NCBI GenBank assembly: GCA_001692895.1
Contig: KV748228.1
Span: forward strand, 497,344 to 561,343
DNA length: 64,000 nt
From: Cenococcum geophilum 1.58
Taxonomy: Eukaryota > Ascomycota > Dothideomycetes > Gloniales > Gloniaceae
Direction: 5' to 3'
Below are positions 24,720 through 37,029 of the stretch, piece by piece; position 1 is the first letter of the stretch; each line of letters begins with the position of its first letter. The translations under genes were made by a program, and so were the position numbers. The notes beneath the pieces were generated by a model. That model was not told where the DNA came from. It was given only the letters and a program-made list of their open reading frames with translations, and searched no databases.

Positions 24720-26110
24720 ACCCTTTCTTTCTAAGAAGGAACTTAAATATATTTACGGACTACAAACTAGAATAGAATATAGAATTAGACCTAAAGAATA
24801 TTACCAGAACTAGAAGAATAGAAAAGAATAATAAGACCTATAGAATATGCACAGACCAGAACCCCTATAGAATCCTATTAGAGGTTACCCTAACAACTAT
24901 ACTATAATGCTAAGAAATATAGCAGCTAGCAAAGTAGCTATAGGACCCTTAAATACCTCTAATAGTAAAATAGTAACTAACTTAAACTTTTAAGTAGAGC
25001 TTGCAGTAGCTAATGCCGAAATTAAATAACTTTAAGAGCTACTTAAAGCTAGAGAACCCCCTACACCTAGTAAGAAATTATTAGACACCTAGAGACTTGC
25101 TATAGTCCTTAAGGCTCTAGCCTAACGTATAGTATTAGTATTATTACGGTCCGTAAAGGTTATAGACCCCCTATTACTTACAGACGGAACTAACCCTATA
25201 TTTAATAATTAGAAGCTTTAATTACAGAATAAGCTTAAAGTTAATACGGACTACTTCCCTACTACTTAAGCTAAAATAGCCTACGTCTTCGGCCGTACCA
25301 GCAGGGACGTATAGACGCACCTACGTCTATAGTACGTATAGGACTTAGCAAAGCCCTTCCTCTCTAAAGAAGAAATAATTGTTTACCTGTCTTCTATTTA
25401 TAAGGACCCCTTTAAAGTATAGAACGCCCAACTTAATTATAAAAGCCTAAATATAAAAATAATAAAGACCTTCTTAGCCTTTTAGACCCGCTTTCTATAC
25501 CTAGCCGGCTAGGCTTAAATTCCCTAGGAAGATTTAATGCTAAACCTATTTAACAAGCTTACCCTAGACCTACAGCGAGCCGTACTACTAGTTTTTACTA
25601 CTATATAGACGCTAAAGGAACTTACGGACTAGTGCTTGGCTACTAACTAAGGCCTTTACTAAATTAAGGTACGCGCCAAACAGTATAAAGCCAGAAACCC
25701 TTTAAATTAGACTATAAGCAATATAAAAACAGCCTATAATGCCCTAGCACGATTAGCAACCCCTATAGTACTACCCATACAGCCCACCACTAATTTAACA
25801 GCTAGCCGTGCGGCTAGCCCTGCCATAGGTCCGGCAAATGCTCGGCCTATATATAGCAACCCCTATATATAGGCCCTTAGTAATTAAGGAGCTTACTTCT
25901 TTTACGGATAGAAAGGTTACCGTATAAAGGATTGCCTAATAAATGCGAAAGTGGATAAAGTTCTATTAATCTAGGAGAATAGCACGGAGTTAGAAAAAGA
26001 GGAACCCTAGAGGAAGACTCCTCTTTAGGGTTAAAAGGGATTAATATATTAGATATTAATCTAGGTCGGCTAGTTAGTAAAAGAAGCTGCACTATCCCTT
26101 ATACTTTATT
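24720..26110 (+). pseudogene. Gypsy gag, degenerate
   Basis: Structural polyprotein that packages element RNA. Frame 1 (codons starting at positions such as 24847 and 25933) can be followed through DGTNPIFNN, KPFLSKEEIIVYLSSIYKDP and LMLNLFNKLTLDLQRAVL to the CCHC zinc knuckle at about 25891-25936, which now reads YFFYGQKGYRIKDC: two ligands are Tyr through Cys-to-Tyr and His-to-Tyr changes. Many in-frame TAG/TAA. It is in a different frame from pol. The N-terminal start was not fixed. Confidence 0.8.
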
Positions 26111-29100
26111 CCGTAATAGATACTAAGTTTTAACCTCTACTTTAGCTAACTCTAGAGTAAATGCCTTTGCCTTAATAGACACCTAATATGCCGTAAAGCT
26201 AGCTAACTTCCTAAATGCACCTATTAAAGAACTGCCTAAACTAATTTCTATCTGTAGGTACAATGGGCGGATAGGACTACCTATTATAACTATTCTATGG
26301 ATTTACCTCTGTGTTAACGGATAAAGGCAATATAACGCCCCCTTCCTTATTATAGACCTAGGTAGCTATAATATAATCTTAGAGCGAAAATAGCTAGCCT
26401 ATTTAGGCTTATAGCTTAATATATAGAGTAGACGGCTTACTTAGCCCGAAACCCTACCCCTAACCCCTTCCTTTATAAAAAAAATTAGTATTATAATAGA
26501 AAATCTTATACGGCCCTAGATTAATACTATTTACTAAGCTAATACTGTGCGTAGGGACTAGGCCTTTAAGAAAGATATATAGCTTAATTCGCAACGGATC
26601 CGTATACTACGTCGCCCCTAAACTACCTATATTACACCACCCATATTAAAGACCTAGGAAGTTAGTAGTAACCTAAAAAAGCCCCCTATAAAGAGCTTAG
26701 GCCCTATATAGCCACAAAGAACAGTAAGGGACATTAGACGTTATACTAAACTAATAAATTAAAGGGATAACCTACGGAAGATAGAATAGGAGCTAAAAAA
26801 GATTATAAACCCTAAACCGTAAAATACGGTCCGGAAAACGGCTGTAAGGAAACCAGCAGACCTCCTACCAGTTAATATCTGCTATATTAATACTATAGGA
26901 TTCTACTAGAACTTAGTTTAGCTTAATACTATTACCTTTATAACAAACTTATACGAAATTAATTAAATAATTAAGGAAAAGGAAAATAAGCTTAGTGGAT
27001 AAAAAAGTAAGCTTATAGATAAGGAACTAGTAGAATAAAAGCTGCCCTATTAACACCAGAAATTTAAGGACGTATTTTTTAAAGCAGCGTCTAATATACT
27101 TCTACCTTACCGACTATATAACTATAAGATTAAGATTAAGCAGGGTAAAGAAAATACCCTTAGCTTTAACCCCCTTTACAAGCAGTCTATTACCGAATTA
27201 TAGGCTATAAAGTAGTATTTTATTAATAACCTAAATAAGGGCTTTATTAAGCCTAGCTAAGCCCCTTTCGCCTTACCTATTCTCTTTATTAAAAAGCCAA
27301 ATAGAAAACTCTACTTCTGTATTAACTACTATAAACTAAATAATATAACCCGCAAGGATCGCTATCCGCTGCCTCTACTTAATAAGACTTTAGCCCGAAT
27401 AAGTAGAGCTAAGGTCTTTACAAAGCTTAATATCCGCCAGGCCTTCTACCGAATTAGAATAGACCCTAGGTCTAAAGATCTTACTATATTTTAGACCCGT
27501 TACAAAACGTATAAATATAAAGTGCTCCCTTTTAGACTAACCAACGGACCAGCTACGTACTAGCGGTATATAAATAATATACTCTTTAACTACCTTAACG
27601 ATTTCTGTACGGCCTATTTAGATAATATTATAATTTACTCTAAGAACAAGCTAGAATATAAGGAGCATATCTATAAAGTCCTATAATAGCTCCGCAAGGC
27701 TAGCCTCTAGGTTAATATTAAGAAGTTAAAGTTTAGTATTAAGCGTATAAAGTACTTAGGTTTTATTATTAGTATAGATAGAATTAAAACCAACCTAGAA
27801 AAAACGGCCGTAATTAACTAATAGGCACCCTTATGGACCGTAAAAGGGGTATAATCCTTTTTAGGGTTTTATAACTTCTACTAACGCTTTATTAAGGACT
27901 ATAGCAGGATTACCTAGCCTCTTAACCGTCTTACTAGAAAAGACTAGCCCTTCTACTTTAACGCCATATATAGGCAGGCCTTTAATAAGCTTAAGAAACG
28001 GCTAGTATTAGCTCCCCTACTTGCCTATTTTAACCTAAAATAGCCCTTAATACTAGAAACTAATACCTTAAATAGCGCAATAGCTGGTTTTTTTTCCTAG
28101 AAGTAACCGGACGGAAAATGGCACCCTATTATATACTATTTAAAGACTATAATAGATGCTAAGCTAAATTACCACATCCATAATAAAGAAATGCTGGCTA
28201 TTATCTCTAGCTTTTAGCACTGGTGTATACAGCTAAAGGGGACCCCTAAGCCAATTAAGGTAGTTTTAGATTATAAGGCCCTAAAATACTTTATAATAAC
28301 TAAGGCCCTTATAGCCCGGCAGGCACGCTAGGCGGATACCCTATCTTAGTTTAACTTCTTAATTATATATAGACTAGGCGCTATAAATTGTGTAAACGCT
28401 CTTATAAGGTATAAGCAAGACCTAGATAACTAGACGGCTATAAAGATCTTACTATAGACCTAGACGCTACTATAACTAAAATACCTTAACCCCTAGATAT
28501 GGGCAGAACTAAGTACGGACTCCTTAGGCGCCAAAATATATCCTATTAACTCCTCTAAACTTAACCTTATTAATAAACTACTATAGGCTAACCGAACAAC
28601 CCCCTCTCTATAGGAATACCGTAAAAAGGTAAAGAATGTTACTAGCCTATAGTCCCTTAAAAACGGACTACTTAAGCACTAGGAACGGCTAGTAGTAGTT
28701 AAGGAATAGAACTTACGGACCCGGCTTATTACTAAAGCTTATACCTAGGTCTCTATGGCCTACCCTAGAAAAAATAAGACCCGTAAGATTATTGGTAACC
28801 GCTACTACTGGCCTAGAATAGTTATAGATATTAACCGTTATATACGGAACTGCAATAGCTGCTATAAATCTATAATTCTATAAGATAAGACCCTAGGACT
28901 ATTAAAACCTCTTCTAATACCTGACCGCCCCTAGCAGTATATCTCTATAGACTTCTATAAGCTACTAATAGACCACGACGGATATAATATGGTTATAATT
29001 CTAGTTAACCGCTTTAGCAAGCGCCCGTTCTTAATTCCCTATTATAAGAATATTAATACTAAGGAGGCGGCCTAATTATATATTTATTATATCTACCACA

Positions 29101-30099
29101 TTTACGGACTACTAGATACTATTATATCCAATTACAGCCTATAATTTATATTAGCCTTCTAGAACAAGTTTACCCAAATTCTAAGTATTAGGCTAAAGCT
29201 CTCTATAGTATACCACCCCTAAATAAACGGCTAGATGGAGATTATAAATTAATATTTAGATTAGAGACTCTGGCCTTTTATTAACTACTTTTAGGATAAC
29301 TAGGGCGAACTACTACCCCTAATAGACTACGCCTAGGCGACCCTACCCTATAACTTTACGGGATTTGCACCTATCTAACTAGAAATGGGGTATTTACCCT
29401 AAATAAGCTTTAACTGGGATAGACTAGAAGGACTACGGACTATACGTAAGAAACTGTCTTATAAGGAAGCCTAGCAGTACGCTAAGCGCTTAGAGGAAGC
29501 CTAGACGGTAGCCTGTATAAATCTAGAAAAGGCCCAAAAATTAATAGAATAGTAGGCAAATAAGCGTAGGCGCGAACTTAACTTTACCGTAGGCGATATG
29601 GTCTAGGTTGCGATAAAGAACTAAAAGATAGAACGGCCTAGCTGTAAGCTAGACTATTAGATAACAGGACCGTATAAGGTCCTTAAGAAGATAGGTAACT
29701 TATATAAAGTAAAGCTCCCGGATTTAATTAAGGTTTACCCTATTTTCTTACTAGATAAACTATAGAAAGCTATAAATAACCTATTACCTAGATAAAAGAA
29801 TAAACCTCCCCTACTAATTTAAGTTAATGGCGATAACGAATGGGAAATTAAAGAAGTACTAGCCTATAAACTAGTAAGGAAAACGCTAAAGTACCGCGTT
29901 AGTTGGAAAGGCTATAACCTAAATCCTACCTAGTACCCTATGTGGAACTTTATTGGCAGTCCCTATAAGCTTTAAGAATTCTATAATCGCTACCCTAATA
30001 AACTAGAACCCCTAAAGTACCTAGACAAGTAGATAAAGTGCTAGTATAGTAAAGACAATAAGCTACCGGAAGAACATAAAGATAAGAACGCCCTATAAG
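26111..30099 (+). pseudogene. Gypsy pol with C-terminal chromodomain, degenerate
   Basis: Frame 0 from the protease (ALIDTQYAVKLANF, about 26170) to the chromodomain (WEIKEVLAYKLVRKTLKYRV, 29841-29900), with RT and chromodomain exactly in phase (27621 and 29832). RT about 27060-27720 has AYLDNIIIYSK at about 27612, where the second catalytic Asp of YLDD is Asn. RNase H about 28030-28330 has LETNTLNSAIAGF. The integrase zinc region (about 28750-28870) keeps its paired Cys (NCNSC); the core follows with IDFYKLLIDHDG and TIISNYSLQF. The chromodomain would direct integration to marked chromatin. Not functional: dozens of stops and lost catalytic residues. Confidence 0.9.
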
Positions 30100-30151
30100 C
30101 ATAATACGGACTATAAAGCCTAAGGGCAGGCTTTTGCGGAGGGGGGGGTAA

Positions 30152-30352
30152 TGTTACGGCACTAGCAGAACTTGGCAGAACTTCGCGGTTACGTAACTAG
30201 AGGACCGCATAAAAGAACCCTACTTCGACTGGCGCTGCTCTTCTTCTCCTTTCCTTTCTCTAGCTTTAGATCCTCGTTTATAGACTACCAATCGTATAGG
30301 CTTGCGCGTCCCTCTTACCGTGCTCGTGCCTTGATTAACTAAGTCGCTAATA
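30152..30352 (+). repeat. Gypsy 3' LTR (201 bp)
   Basis: Same length as the 5' LTR and nearly the same sequence; starts TGTTACGGCACTAGCAG, ends AAGTCGCTAATA. Confidence 0.92.
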
Positions 30353-31750
30353 GCTAGGGCGTCTAACGTAATAAGAATACGGGTAGATAAGTCTTTTGTA
30401 TAGAAATTTTAATACTCCCTGCTTTTATTACGTTTAAATAATATTATATAATAACTCCGTATTGCTATTTTAGTCTACTTAATAGTATAGCCTTTAGTTA
30501 TAAGCTATAAACGGATAGTATTTATATACCTATAAATATAATTTTTAGTATAAAGAAAGATAATTATCTTAGGAATTAATTTAGGACTTAGAACCTTTTG
30601 TCCCTTTAGCTATATAGTACCTCCTATTAGATTTTAGATCCGCCCGACTAATTAATAAATAAAGGTAGTAGATATTTAACTAGAAGATGCGGATATCCTA
30701 CTAAGCGCTATAAGTGTTTAGCTAGATAATGCGGATATCTAGCTAAGGGTTACGGATGTATAATTCTCCTCTACTACCGCCTCCTTAAATGCCTTTTTAA
30801 TAACAAAGAATAGTGCCTTATAATTATTCTTATCCCTTCTCTTAATATAGCCCCTAATAATAGATAGGTTAGGCCGATTAATATCCGTTTATTTAAGATC
30901 TGTTATACTCTAATAAAACCCTACTAGCTTTATTACCTTTATATACGTCTCCTTATTAAGTATTACAGTATATATAAACCACGGCACTATTAGACTAAGT
31001 AGTAATTAGACCTTAAAGAGCTGTACATAATAGGGCCGGAAGCTCTTACCCTAGTTAGTAACTAAATAGCACTTATTAATTATAACTAAGGAAATATATA
31101 AGCGAAAAGCGGGCTAAGTAAGGATATAGTAGAACCGTTTACTTAATAGTAACTCTAGCGATACTAGAATATGCGTAAACTAACCCGCTTTAATATATTT
31201 TAGGATATCTATATATACTTTTATTACCTCTATATATATAAATACAGGATTTACTTTTAGGATAGCCTATATCTTTAATAGCTACTCCTCTCTAATTGCG
31301 TTTAAAGGTAATATAATAATAGCAACGGAAGCTTAAATTAGTAATAGAATCGCCTGTATTATTATACTTTTACCCTATAATATCTTCGCTGCTAAGAATA
31401 AGTCCCTCCGCCTATATATTACCCGTCTTAACACCTTAATTTAACTAGGTCGTCCGCTATACGGATATAGAAGCTTAATAGCTCTATCTATTAAGCTTAA
31501 CTATTTATCTTTGCTTGCCTCCTATAAGGCTAGAAGCTTATCTTATATATCTTATAACTACCTCTCTACTAGGGACGTAAGATCTTTTTATATATAATTA
31601 TCTAGCTCCTATAAGCTCTGTAAGACCTACTAGCGTTCCTATTTAACTATAGTCTTCTAACCCTAATAACTAGTGTTTTTCTTCTAAGCTATAGTGGGTT
31701 TTCTATATAGATATAGCGTCTAGTAGTAGTAGAGGCACTCTAGGCTAAGG
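30353..31750 (-). pseudogene. RecQ-like helicase 1, N-terminal and core part
   Basis: Minus-strand frame: YIKRSYVPSREV-like upstream region, a coiled part (LQDIQDKLLALQEASKDKQL), LLYPYSGRPSQIKVLRRVI, then Walker A (QGKSIIIQA, about 31360-31380), AIIILPLNAI, THILVSLELLLSKRF, motif II (VIINKCYLVTN, about 31065-31085) and motif III (VPWFIYTVIL, about 30980-31010). Motif II NKCY is three transitions from DECH. The gene is cut at 30353 by the Gypsy element between the motif III and V/VI regions and continues at 24501. Proteins of this kind are dispersed, often subtelomeric, multicopy genes in ascomycetes, and RIP fits a multicopy origin. Confidence 0.8.
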
Positions 31751-32293
31751 AAGGATATTTTTAAGGAAGGACCTAACTATAGTATTTACTAGGTGTTGTA
31801 ATAACTTTAAGTAGTAGATATCTATAGATCTGTATAGTTTTATCTATATTAGTAGACTATTTAATAAGATATAATATATGCTTATAATTTTAACAACGCG
31901 TTTTTTAACTTTAATGAAATTAATATTAGGACTAAGTAATAGCCATATAATAAAATTCATACTATTTAGAAGCCCTAAGTCTTAAAAAAAATGTAACTAT
32001 AGGGTTTAATAATAACGCGTTATGTAAATAAATGAATTAGATATCCGCAATATCCGCTTAGCGGATTTTAGTTATAATTTTAATAAAACGCGCCAAACGC
32101 TCTCAGACGTGATTTTGCAATTCGGAAGACGGCGTAGGTTATTCCAATGCTAGCTAAAAAATCGCGTCTGAGCTCGCTGAGGTAATGTGGGACGTGCGCG
32201 AGCCGTGCAAAGGCTAATTTATGGTATAAGCTCACGTGCACCGTCCTCATTTTGAGCTTTGCACAGCTCACATTATTAAGGTCGCAGCTCGGC
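31751..32293. other. upstream region of helicase 1, no gene supported
   Basis: 31751-32080 is RIP-mutated and may contain N-terminal helicase codons. 32080-32293 is GC-richer. On the minus strand it shows short matches to 43940-44200 (TTTTCCGTGACCTTG, ACATTA.CTCAG, CGTCTGAGAG). An 83-codon minus-strand ORF at 32080-32331 has no recognisable domain and is probably fortuitous. Confidence 0.5.
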
Positions 32294-32410
32294 AAGGTCA
32301 CGGAAAAGCTCGGCGAGGTTATAAAGTTCAACGGGGTCAGAACTTTAAGTTTGACTTTGTGACCCTGCTTAACTTCTGACCCTACTCAGCTTCCGACCCC
32401 GCTAAGTTTG
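32294..32410 (+). repeat. left inverted block flanking the MULE-like region
   Basis: AAGGTCACGGAAAAG (32294-32308) and AAAGTTCAACGGGGTCA match the reverse complement of 43900-43956. Several GGGGTC / GACCC modules follow, so it looks like subterminal repeats rather than one clean terminal repeat. Confidence 0.6.
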
Positions 32411-34199
32411 TGCATATACAGCGCATATACAAATAAAAAATTTAATATATAGAATTTAAAGTATTTAAAGTATTTAATAAATAACGAATATGATAAAACA
32501 CTTAATATGCATATACAGAGCATATGTATACCCTAGCTGCAGTATAAAATACGCGAGCTAAGTTATTAAAATATGGCCCGTATATACGCGTCGCATATCC
32601 ATAACAACAGCGGTCGCACTATAACTTCTTTATAATACCACTATAGCATACACCACGGGTATGTCCTATATAACCCATATATAAGCGTTATATATGCTAA
32701 TATAGTGCTAGTTAAATTTAATTACTGAACTTTATTCTTGTATACGCCTTACTTACGCTTACCATAAGCCTCTTAATTATTAATTTCGATAATCCGCAGG
32801 TGGCCGGCGCCAATAACCCTAGCACCTTTAGCTACTACTATGGTAAGTATATACTTTATATATGCCTATAAGAAGTATATAGGCCCAATCCCTAACCCTA
32901 ACCCTAACTAAGTAATACTAGGTTAGTTATAGAGAACATATATATAAGGTATATGCTTATAATAGATAAAGCACGTGCCGCAGCTTTAGTAGCTAGTAGA
33001 AGACATAAGTAAACTAAGCGCCGCATATCTATAGCATATACTAACCTTATATAGCCCTAGCTGTAACGGTATAGGATAATATAAGTAGGTGCCAAAAGAG
33101 CTTAACGTAAAGAGTGTGTATATACTAAGCGTAAACTAAATCTACCTAATCCCGCGTCTGTGTTATTTGCTATTAACTCTATAGTATAGGTTGTATATTT
33201 ATACCTTCTATATAGTATATACTAATAACAAACATAGCTGTGACATTGCGGTAAATAGCACGCAGATATACGGCCGGGTCTTTACCGCCTAGCTAAGCGT
33301 ATATTCCGCATACGTATAGCATCTACTTTATCCACTAATATAGTTATAGTACTACCGCTATATCCGCAACGAGCACAGCGGTGCCTATACTTATTCCCCC
33401 TAAGTTTAATTTCAAACCTAATAGTACTCGTAGGCCTAAGGGTAGCGTATATGAGGGACAACCACGGCTACCACTGGGACTACTGCCCGATTTGGAAACG
33501 AATACTCGTCTCTATATTTAGGATACTGGCAAAGTCCAACTTTATATAGGCCCTGCGCATACATTACTAATATTACTACTTAGTTATATTACTAGCTTAT
33601 ACGCGTATATATTACGTATATACAAACCCCTAATATCTTCTACTAACTATAGATCAACACATGCTTATACTAGGCGTATACTAATATAAGAGAAACAGCG
33701 TATTAGCCCGTCTACCCCTTCCACCAGCTTAAAGCGCAAGGTTAGTATTTTACCTATATATATTCGGTATATACTAACCATATACGCAGCGTAGCCTAAC
33801 CCCCCTAGGCGACCGCAAGGAGTCTCCCTCGCCATTCACCCGCCGCCAAAAGGGTAAGTTTTCCTTGCATATACCCTATATATATACTACTAATATTTAG
33901 TAGCAGGGGGCAGAAAACCAGCCGGCCGTTGTTGTGGTGGTAGTAAGAGCTCTAGTAAGTCTAGTTCCTTCTATTACGTATATTATGCTTATACTTTATA
34001 TAAGCTATAGGCGGAACCCGCTAGTCGTCCTACCTCTTCCGCACGATACAGGAAGCTAGTCTTAAACTTTAAGTCCTAGTATACGCTAGGCCTATACACT
34101 ATATGCGCAGTATGCAGTACATATAGTTAGACTTTTAGTAAAGTTTATTCGGCGGATAGGCTAGGTATATACCTAACATAGGGCACGGGCCGATAGGCC
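32411..34199. other. TA-rich region with no gene assigned, 3' side of the MULE-like gene
   Basis: Dominated by TATATAC / GTATATA words. 32890-32908 holds three CCCTAA units. 33400-33560 and 33760-33870 are GC-richer and open in short stretches on both strands (plus: YEGQPRLPLGLLPDLETNT) without a recognised domain. A plus-strand intron-like stretch GTAAGTATATACTTTATATA occurs at 32842. Confidence 0.5.
32890..32908. repeat. short interstitial telomere-type repeat (CCCTAA)3
   Basis: CCCTAACCCTAACCCTAAC: three units of the TTAGGG-type telomere repeat used by most filamentous ascomycetes. Too short to be a telomere; it may mark an old break repair or be chance. Confidence 0.6.
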
Positions 34200-35314
34200 T
34201 ATATTAATTAATTCTTTATTTATGGTTATAGAACTCTACGTAACATTTACTATATATATACCTTGCATATATACCTATATGCTAACACTATACTCCTACG
34301 CCTACTTCTTAAGCTCTGCTAGTTCCTTTACTTTATTATATACGTCTTTAGCCTATTTTAATTTGTTAATTTGTTGCTTTATATTTTCTATATATAGCGT
34401 ATATACCTCCTTTTCTAGCTCCTCTATAGATAGGTAAAACCTATACCTCTTACCCGCAGCCTAGGGTGTTTAACTTTAAGATATTGGTAGTAGCATATAC
34501 GCTATATATGCGGTAGACACGCGTAACATATCCAATACTAATGCAATATTATTATCTACTATACTTATCTATAATATATTCTGTCTACTAAATATAGTAG
34601 GTTTAGGGGTATTAAATAGGTTCTAAGGATTTTAGGGAAGATTTAGCCTAAGATTTCTAGCTTACCGCTTAGCTACTTTCCGCTATTTCTGCGCTACCTA
34701 AGCTTAGTATATACTTTATATTTGCATTATATATATATACATTATTTCCGTAGCTATACTACTATCCGCTTTAAATTACAATGATTTTTCTATATATTAT
34801 CTATTCCCGCCTCTTTATATAGCTCTTATATATTAAACATTTCTTATATATAGAGTTTAAGCCTTTACTAAAATATTAAAATATATAGTGCATATACAGA
34901 GCGTATACATTTACTATAGCACTGCGGTAAGCACGCATAACTTTTAACCGGTAAAGTTATTATTTTAAAAGTAACTACTTTTACTAATTTTAGTATGCTT
35001 CTGTATATATGCCTACCACTTATAAGGGACCTTTAACTTTTCCTTTATAAGCCTAACTAGTATCTATATTTTCTTCTTATTATTTATCTAAGACGTAAGC
35101 TCCAGATATAGTGTGCATATACTTTATATACGCGCAATTAGTGTCTGCTCTGTCTCTACTTCCTATATCTGCTCTATAATATATCTTACTTTATAAGTTA
35201 AAAAGCGCTTAGTAAAGTTCCGTTTAATGTATATTAGGCAGAATATAAGTATATACTAAAGGTATTCATCCTATTTACGAGATGGGTTAAGTATATATAG
35301 GTAGTCCCTAAAGC

Positions 35315-35372
35315 CTATATATTATAAGTATATGCTAGGTGTATATAAAGCGTATACCTAATATATACTTAC
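35315..35372 (-). other. predicted 58-bp intron, frame-validated
   Basis: Minus strand GTAAGTATATATTAGG ... TTATAATATATAG. Joining the exons gives NIYKK-stop-ASGFRDYLYI in one frame, with the Gly codon formed across the junction. Confidence 0.65.
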
Positions 35373-35552
35373 CGCTAGCTTATTTCTTATATATATTAAC
35401 AGTAGCTATATAAAGTCCGGTTCCGTAAATATGTGTAAATTATATAGATAATTAAGCAGTATTACCTAAAACCTTAAATACTAGCTTAAATATCTTTGCG
35501 TATACAGTACGTGTTTCTAGGTTAAGAAAGGCGTATACTTATACCTTAATTC

Positions 35553-35606
35553 CTATTATCGGTATTAGCGTATATATAGCATATGCGTAGTATAGGGCAT
35601 GCATAC
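35553..35606 (-). other. predicted 54-bp intron, frame-validated
   Basis: Minus strand GTATGCATGC ... ACGCTAATAC ... ATAATAG. Joining the flanking exons gives SKRIKV-stop-VYAFLNLETR in one frame, with the codon CGA formed across the junction. Confidence 0.65.
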
Positions 35607-36317
35607 GTTTGGAATTCTTATCCTATCCTGCAATTAAGAATAGATTTGTTTTGCCTTAAACCATCTTAAATAATAGGTCCATTTCTATATATATTACGCG
35701 TTAGAATGCCTTAGCTTGCGTGTACGTACAATATATAATAAGGAAATACTCGTTATTAAAGTTATAAATTGCCCAAATCTATTGCTTGGTATTCTCTTTA
35801 TATCGATTAATAGAGAACTTACGTAGTATACCTGCTCTACTTAGTCTTTATATATACTTAGTATGTATCTAACCTATACTTACCTATATATACTATCCCC
35901 TCTAGGAATTATACCATCCTCTCCTTTCTAATTAGAGCAGTAATTTAATCCTTAATATTAAGACTACTATACACTATATATAGTGTCTACGCCTTATACT
36001 TCCTATATAAAATATAGTACTGCGGTAATAGGATAAATCGACCTATATAATAGTAAGTGTTTTATTTATATATACTATGCATATACGGGGTATACGTATA
36101 GTAAGGCTTAGGACTTCTACCTACCTTATTGCCTTAACTACGTCATTAGCAAGGTTAATTAGTAGCTTTATTAGGTACGGTAGATAATATATATAAGAAT
36201 TCCGTGTAATAAGGCAAATATAAGGATATTATATTATATTAATAGGAATATAATAATCTAACTATGCATTATATACGCGGCCTACTACCCTACCTTGGCC
36301 TTATAGGTAGTTAAATC

Positions 36318-36369
36318 CTATATATACTTAGTATATGCATAGTATATGCAACATATATACATTACTTAC
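36318..36369 (-). other. predicted 52-bp intron of the MULE-like gene
   Basis: On the minus strand it starts GTAAGTAATG, has CATATACTAAG as branch region and ends TATATATAG. It shares the stretch ATACTAAGTATATATAG with the intron at 43565-43610. Confidence 0.55.
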
Positions 36370-36554
36370 CATAATATTTTCGCTTTAATATTATATGTCT
36401 AATATAGGTACATTCTTATTTAATTTCCTAAACTCTATATTTAATAAGTAGATGAAGGTATTAAATATCTACCTAGGTAGTCGTTGGTGATAAAGGCCAG
36501 GCAGTATGCTATACTTTAGTATTACTGCTGCTAGAACAACTAATAAACTCTACC

Positions 36555-36775
36555 TGTTAGACTCACAAGGGGATATCACGTAGCTACGGTTCGTAGATAG
36601 TATAATAATTGTTCTGTTCTATTTTCTTCTTAAAGAAAGGGGTGAGGAACTTAAGGTTCCTTACCACGCTAGTGCTATGGCGGCACGTAATAGCAACTTG
36701 CCGCACGTAACGGCAATTTACTATATATAACGGCAATATACCTTATATGGTAACCATTTGCCTTTATTCCCAACA
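36555..36775 (-). repeat. Copia B 3' LTR (221 bp)
   Basis: TGTTAGACTCACAAGGGG to TTTATTCCCAACA. Contains three CACGTAACGGCAA-like internal repeats that are partly AT-mutated. Confidence 0.92.
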
Positions 36776-36954
36776 CTGGCAACTCTTCTTTTATAGTTGC
36801 CATCTATATATATATACCGCTTAACTAGCAGAACAAAAATTAATCCTCCTTACTTACTATTACTATTATAATATAAGTCTTGCTGTCCTAAAATTTGCCT
36901 CTTAGCACGTGGTGCTTTCTTGCTTATAAGTTATAGGTAGGTATTTTATTAGTA

Positions 36955-37029
36955 GGGCCGCTAAGGCACTAGCGGTAAGCGAGCTAATAGCGATTTTCTA
37001 TCCCGGGGATAGAAAATCCTGATTGGCTG
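36955..37029. repeat. palindromic module in Copia B 3' UTR
   Basis: Best preserved copy: AGGGCCGCTAAGGCACTAG, then GATTTTCTATCCCGGGGATA and GAAAATC. Same position relative to pol and 3' LTR as in Copia A and C. Confidence 0.8.

Larger units (their letters stand above)
24502..30352 (+). mobile_element. Gypsy (chromovirus-type) LTR retrotransposon
   Basis: 5851 bp, two 201-bp LTRs and the duplication GCTAG at 24497-24501 and 30353-30357. A polypurine tract GCGGAGGGGGGGG lies immediately before the 3' LTR. Gene order gag, protease, RT, RNase H, integrase, chromodomain identifies a chromovirus. It inserted into RecQ-like helicase 1. RIP-mutated throughout. Confidence 0.93.
34200..36554 (-). pseudogene. 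MULE-like transposase gene, intron-rich, C-terminal part
   Basis: Minus strand. Removing the introns at 35553-35606 and 35315-35372 keeps one frame that reads VYAFLNLETRTVYAKIFKLV, FKVLGN, FTHIYGTGLYIATVNIYKK, then GFRDYLYILNPSRK and ILIFCLIYIKRNFTKRFLTY. This is the layout of a MULE-type DDE transposase core: an 'Et..aY' helix, a 'D' after a beta-strand (here Asn), and a final C..H..RN (here C..Y..RN). Further exons give SSYFKNNNFTG and, at 34240-34430, a coiled coil (YLSIEELEKEVYTLYIENIK). Other introns: 34698-34740 and 36318-36369. RIP stops are frequent. Copia B separates it from the upstream exons at 42634. Family call is moderate. Confidence 0.6.

Noticed and set aside
32080..32331. 83-codon minus-strand ORF (MNFITSPSFSV...)
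   Set aside because: It coincides with the inverted block and short non-coding similarities to 43940-44200; no domain.
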